This document shows, piece after piece, positions 5,051 through 7,139 of a stretch of DNA of 7,139 nt (positions are counted from its first letter, which is position 1; each line of letters opens with the position of its first letter). This stretch comes from Chloroflexota bacterium. Lineage in GTDB: Bacteria; Chloroflexota; Limnocylindria; QHBO01. Location of the stretch: contig JAHFBB010000040.1 of assembly GCA_023250255.1 (NCBI GenBank), positions 1 through 7,139 of the forward strand. Reading direction: 5' to 3'. The notes beneath the pieces are model-generated. The model saw nothing but the letters and a program-made list of their open reading frames with translations, did not search any database and had not been told where the DNA came from. A program made the translations under genes and the position numbers.

Positions 5051-7139
5051 GTGGGCATCGAACAACTGACCCGCACTCCCCCCGCCCCGCCGCTCCGGCG
5101 AGAGGGTCCCGCGAAGTTAACCGGCACAGCCCTGTACACCGATGACCTCGTGTTCCCGGGTGCCTGGTACGGCGCCACCATCCGCTCGAGCGACGCCCAC
5201 GCCCGGCTGCTGGGCATCGACCTCGATGACGGATTCGACTGGTCGCAGGTCGTCGTGATCCGCGCGGAGGACATCCCCGGTCACAACGTGGTCTCGCTGA
5301 TCCATGACGACCAACCCGTGCTGGTGCCCATCGGCGGCGAGATCAACCACCACGCCGAACCGATCTGCCTGGTGGCCGCGCCGGATCCGGCCCTGCTGCG
5401 AGCGGCACGCGCGAATCTGACCCTGCGGACCGAGCCTCTGCCAGCCGTATTCGATGCGCTCGAATCAACCCGCGAGTTTGCCCATTTCGATTTTGGCCGA
5501 GGCGATATTGAGACGGCGTTCGCCACGGCCGCGCTGGTCATCGAGGGCACCTACCGAGTCGGCCACCAGGAGCAGTTGTACATCGAGAACCAGGCGATGA
5601 TCGCCGAGCCTCTCGCCGACGGCGGAGTTCGGGTCACCGGCTCGCTCCAATGCCCGTACTACATCCACCACGCCCTGAAACGCGCGCTCGGACTGACCGA
5701 TGCCCAGGCGGTGGTCGTCCAGGCAGAAACCGGCGGCGGCTTCGGCGGCAAGGAGGAATATCCCTCGATCCTTGCCATTCATGCAGCACTCCTGGCGCTG
5801 CGGGTCGGCAAGCCGGTGCGCATGATCTATGACCGCCATGAAGATATCAGCGCTACGACCAAGCGCCATCCGTCCTGGATTCATTACCGCACCGCAGTCA
5901 GCGCCTCCGGCCAACTGATCGGCCAGGACATCGAAATCGTGATGGACGGCGGGGCCTATTCGACGTTGACGCCGGTAGTTCTCTCGCGGGGCACCATTCA
6001 CGCGGGCGGACCCTATGCCTGTCCGAATGTCCACATCCGCGGTCGAGCGATGGCCACCAATACACCGCCGAACGGTGCGTTTCGCGGGTTCGGCGCGCCA
6101 CAGACCGAATTCGCCGCCGAGATGCAGATCAGCCGGGTGGCTGACGCACTCGGTGTCAGCCCGCTCGACCTTCGACGGCGGTGGGCCTACCGCCAGGGCG
6201 ACATCACTCCCACCGGCCAGGTCCTGCGCGAGAGCGTGGCCGCCATCGAAGTTCTGGAGGCCGCGGCAGAGGCCGGCGAGTTTGACGCCACCGCCGTTCG
6301 GACTTCGGCCGCTCGTCGGGCACGAGGGCCTGGAGCCAGAAGCGGCCGGGGCATCGGCCTGGCGCTGGCCTGGCATGGGGCGGGCTTCACCGGCTCGGGC
6401 GAGGTCAAGCTGGCATCGGTCGCATCGCTCCAGCTCACCGCCGACGGGCGGATCGAGATTCTCAGCGGCTCGACCGAAATGGGCCAGGGAACCAAGACCA
6501 TCTTTCCGCAACTGGTGGCGGACGAACTCGGCGTCGCCCACGACCTGGTGGACATCGCCCCGCAGGACACGAGTCTGGTACCTGACTCTGGTCCCACAGT
6601 CGCCTCGCGCACGGCAATGGTCGTCGGAGGGCTTCTTATCCAGGCTGCGCGTCGACTGAAGACCGATGTTGAATCGGCCAGCGGGCAGTCGTTCGCAACC
6701 TCGTACCGTGACTTTGCCCGGCAGCACGGCCTCCATCGCGTCGATCAGACGTTCGAGCCGTACCCGGGGATTTCCTTCGACGAACTGACCTACACCGGCG
6801 ATGCCTATCCCGCGTTTGGCTGGGCGGCTGCGGTGGTCGAGGTTGAGGTCGACTTTGACACCGGAGAAGTCCACGTCCGGGACCTGGTGAGCGCGGACGA
6901 TATCGGCCGAGTCATCCACCGCGTACTGGCCGAAGGGCAGGTTGAGGGCGGCTCACTGCAAGCCGTGGGCTACGCAACGATCGAGGAAATGAAACTGGTC
7001 GACGGCCGGTACCAGAATGACCGCCTGTCGACCTATCTCATTCCAACCGCGCTGGACGCCCCGCGGATCAGTGCGATCTTCGTTGAGAAGCCGTTCAGCG
7101 GGGCTCCGCATGGTGCCAAGGGCGCCGGCGAACTGCCAA
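5051..7139 (+). CDS. xdhA: Xanthine-dehydrogenase-type molybdenum-binding subunit (partial, 3' end outside window)
   Basis: Catalytic large subunit of a xanthine-oxidase-family molybdenum hydroxylase, expected to add a hydroxyl from water to a purine or other N-heterocycle and pass electrons to separate FeS and FAD subunits. The 696 visible residues start with the typical RREGPAKLTGTALYTDDL (16-33), then the Mo-binding region. By motif alignment and spacing to bovine xanthine oxidase, Gln200 (SLQCP), Glu235 (GGGFGGKE, matching Glu802), Arg313 (LSRGTIH, matching Arg880), Phe347 (AFRGFGAPQ, matching Phe914), Gln479 (STEMGQG) and the catalytic base Glu694 (KGAGELP, matching Glu1261) are present. 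Spacings Glu-Arg 78 and Arg-Arg 32 agree exactly. The second purine-stacking Phe (1009) appears to be Leu437. About 60-80 residues are missing at the C-terminus. The start is GTG 5051, 9 nt after the amidohydrolase TGA and in the same frame, with no ribosome binding site; the first internal Met is residue 183, so no better start exists. CoxL of CO dehydrogenase is rejected, as its Cys-containing loop is absent. Xanthine or hypoxanthine is the best substrate guess. Confidence 0.92.
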   Translation, partial: MGIEQLTRTPPAPPLRREGPAKLTGTALYTDDLVFPGAWYGATIRSSDAHARLLGIDLDDGFDWSQVVVIRAEDIPGHNVVSLIHDDQPVLVPIGGEINHHAEPICLVAAPDPALLRAARANLTLRTEPLPAVFDALESTREFAHFDFGRGDIETAFATAALVIEGTYRVGHQEQLYIENQAMIAEPLADGGVRVTGSLQCPYYIHHALKRALGLTDAQAVVVQAETGGGFGGKEEYPSILAIHAALLALRVGKPVRMIYDRHEDISATTKRHPSWIHYRTAVSASGQLIGQDIEIVMDGGAYSTLTPVVLSRGTIHAGGPYACPNVHIRGRAMATNTPPNGAFRGFGAPQTEFAAEMQISRVADALGVSPLDLRRRWAYRQGDITPTGQVLRESVAAIEVLEAAAEAGEFDATAVRTSAARRARGPGARSGRGIGLALAWHGAGFTGSGEVKLASVASLQLTADGRIEILSGSTEMGQGTKTIFPQLVADELGVAHDLVDIAPQDTSLVPDSGPTVASRTAMVVGGLLIQAARRLKTDVESASGQSFATSYRDFARQHGLHRVDQTFEPYPGISFDELTYTGDAYPAFGWAAAVVEVEVDFDTGEVHVRDLVSADDIGRVIHRVLAEGQVEGGSLQAVGYATIEEMKLVDGRYQNDRLSTYLIPTALDAPRISAIFVEKPFSGAPHGAKGAGELP

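Noticed and set aside
5465..6919. Long minus-strand open frame of about 484 codons inside the Mo-subunit gene
   Set aside because: The plus strand carries an unbroken, motif-rich Mo-hydroxylase subunit here. The antisense translation shows no family features and is a codon-bias shadow.
5051..7139. CO dehydrogenase large subunit (CoxL)
   Set aside because: The form I active-site loop with its Cys (AYRCSFR) is absent, while the purine-binding Glu and Arg positions of xanthine dehydrogenase are present.

Overview
The window is GC-rich bacterial chromosomal DNA with two divergent, tightly packed gene blocks. GTG start codons predominate and Shine-Dalgarno sites are weak or absent. The protein set and style fit a high-GC environmental lineage such as Chloroflexota or a relative. 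That placement is a guess from general resemblance and was not tested. I saw no tRNA, rRNA, CRISPR array, insertion sequence or phage gene.

Leftward block (minus strand, 2498 down to 1): a MocA/MobA-like molybdopterin nucleotidyltransferase (2498-1926) overlaps by 4 nt (GTGA) the gene for the Holliday-junction branch-migration motor RuvB (1929-901). After a gap of about 116 nt comes an AzgA-type NCS2 purine permease (784-1), which is cut by the window edge.

Rightward block (plus strand, 2519 to 7139): an XdhC/CoxI molybdenum-cofactor insertion factor (2519-3469), a D-aminoacylase-family amidohydrolase (3473-5041), and the molybdenum-binding large subunit of a xanthine-dehydrogenase-type hydroxylase (5051 onward). 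The last gene is cut at the right edge just after its catalytic glutamate. Gaps within this block are 3 nt and 9 nt, so it is almost certainly one operon.

The two blocks share a 20-bp intergenic region (2499-2518) with a TATACT hexamer ending 7 nt before the GTG of xdhC. This fits a leaderless transcript, and the TATA core could serve both directions.

Read together, the window looks like a purine or N-heterocycle utilisation island. The permease would bring in a purine, the Mo-hydroxylase would oxidise it, and XdhC plus the nucleotidyltransferase would equip the hydroxylase with its cofactor. The amidohydrolase may act on a downstream amide or N-acyl product. ruvB is a housekeeping gene caught inside the leftward block. 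The most unusual points are the amidohydrolase placed between cofactor-insertion factor and catalytic subunit, its apparent Cys-to-Asp change at the usual metal-bridging position, the compact divergent promoter, and the position of ruvB. I see no clearly new multi-gene system; the cluster is a variant of the known pucA/pucB/pucD (xdh) theme.
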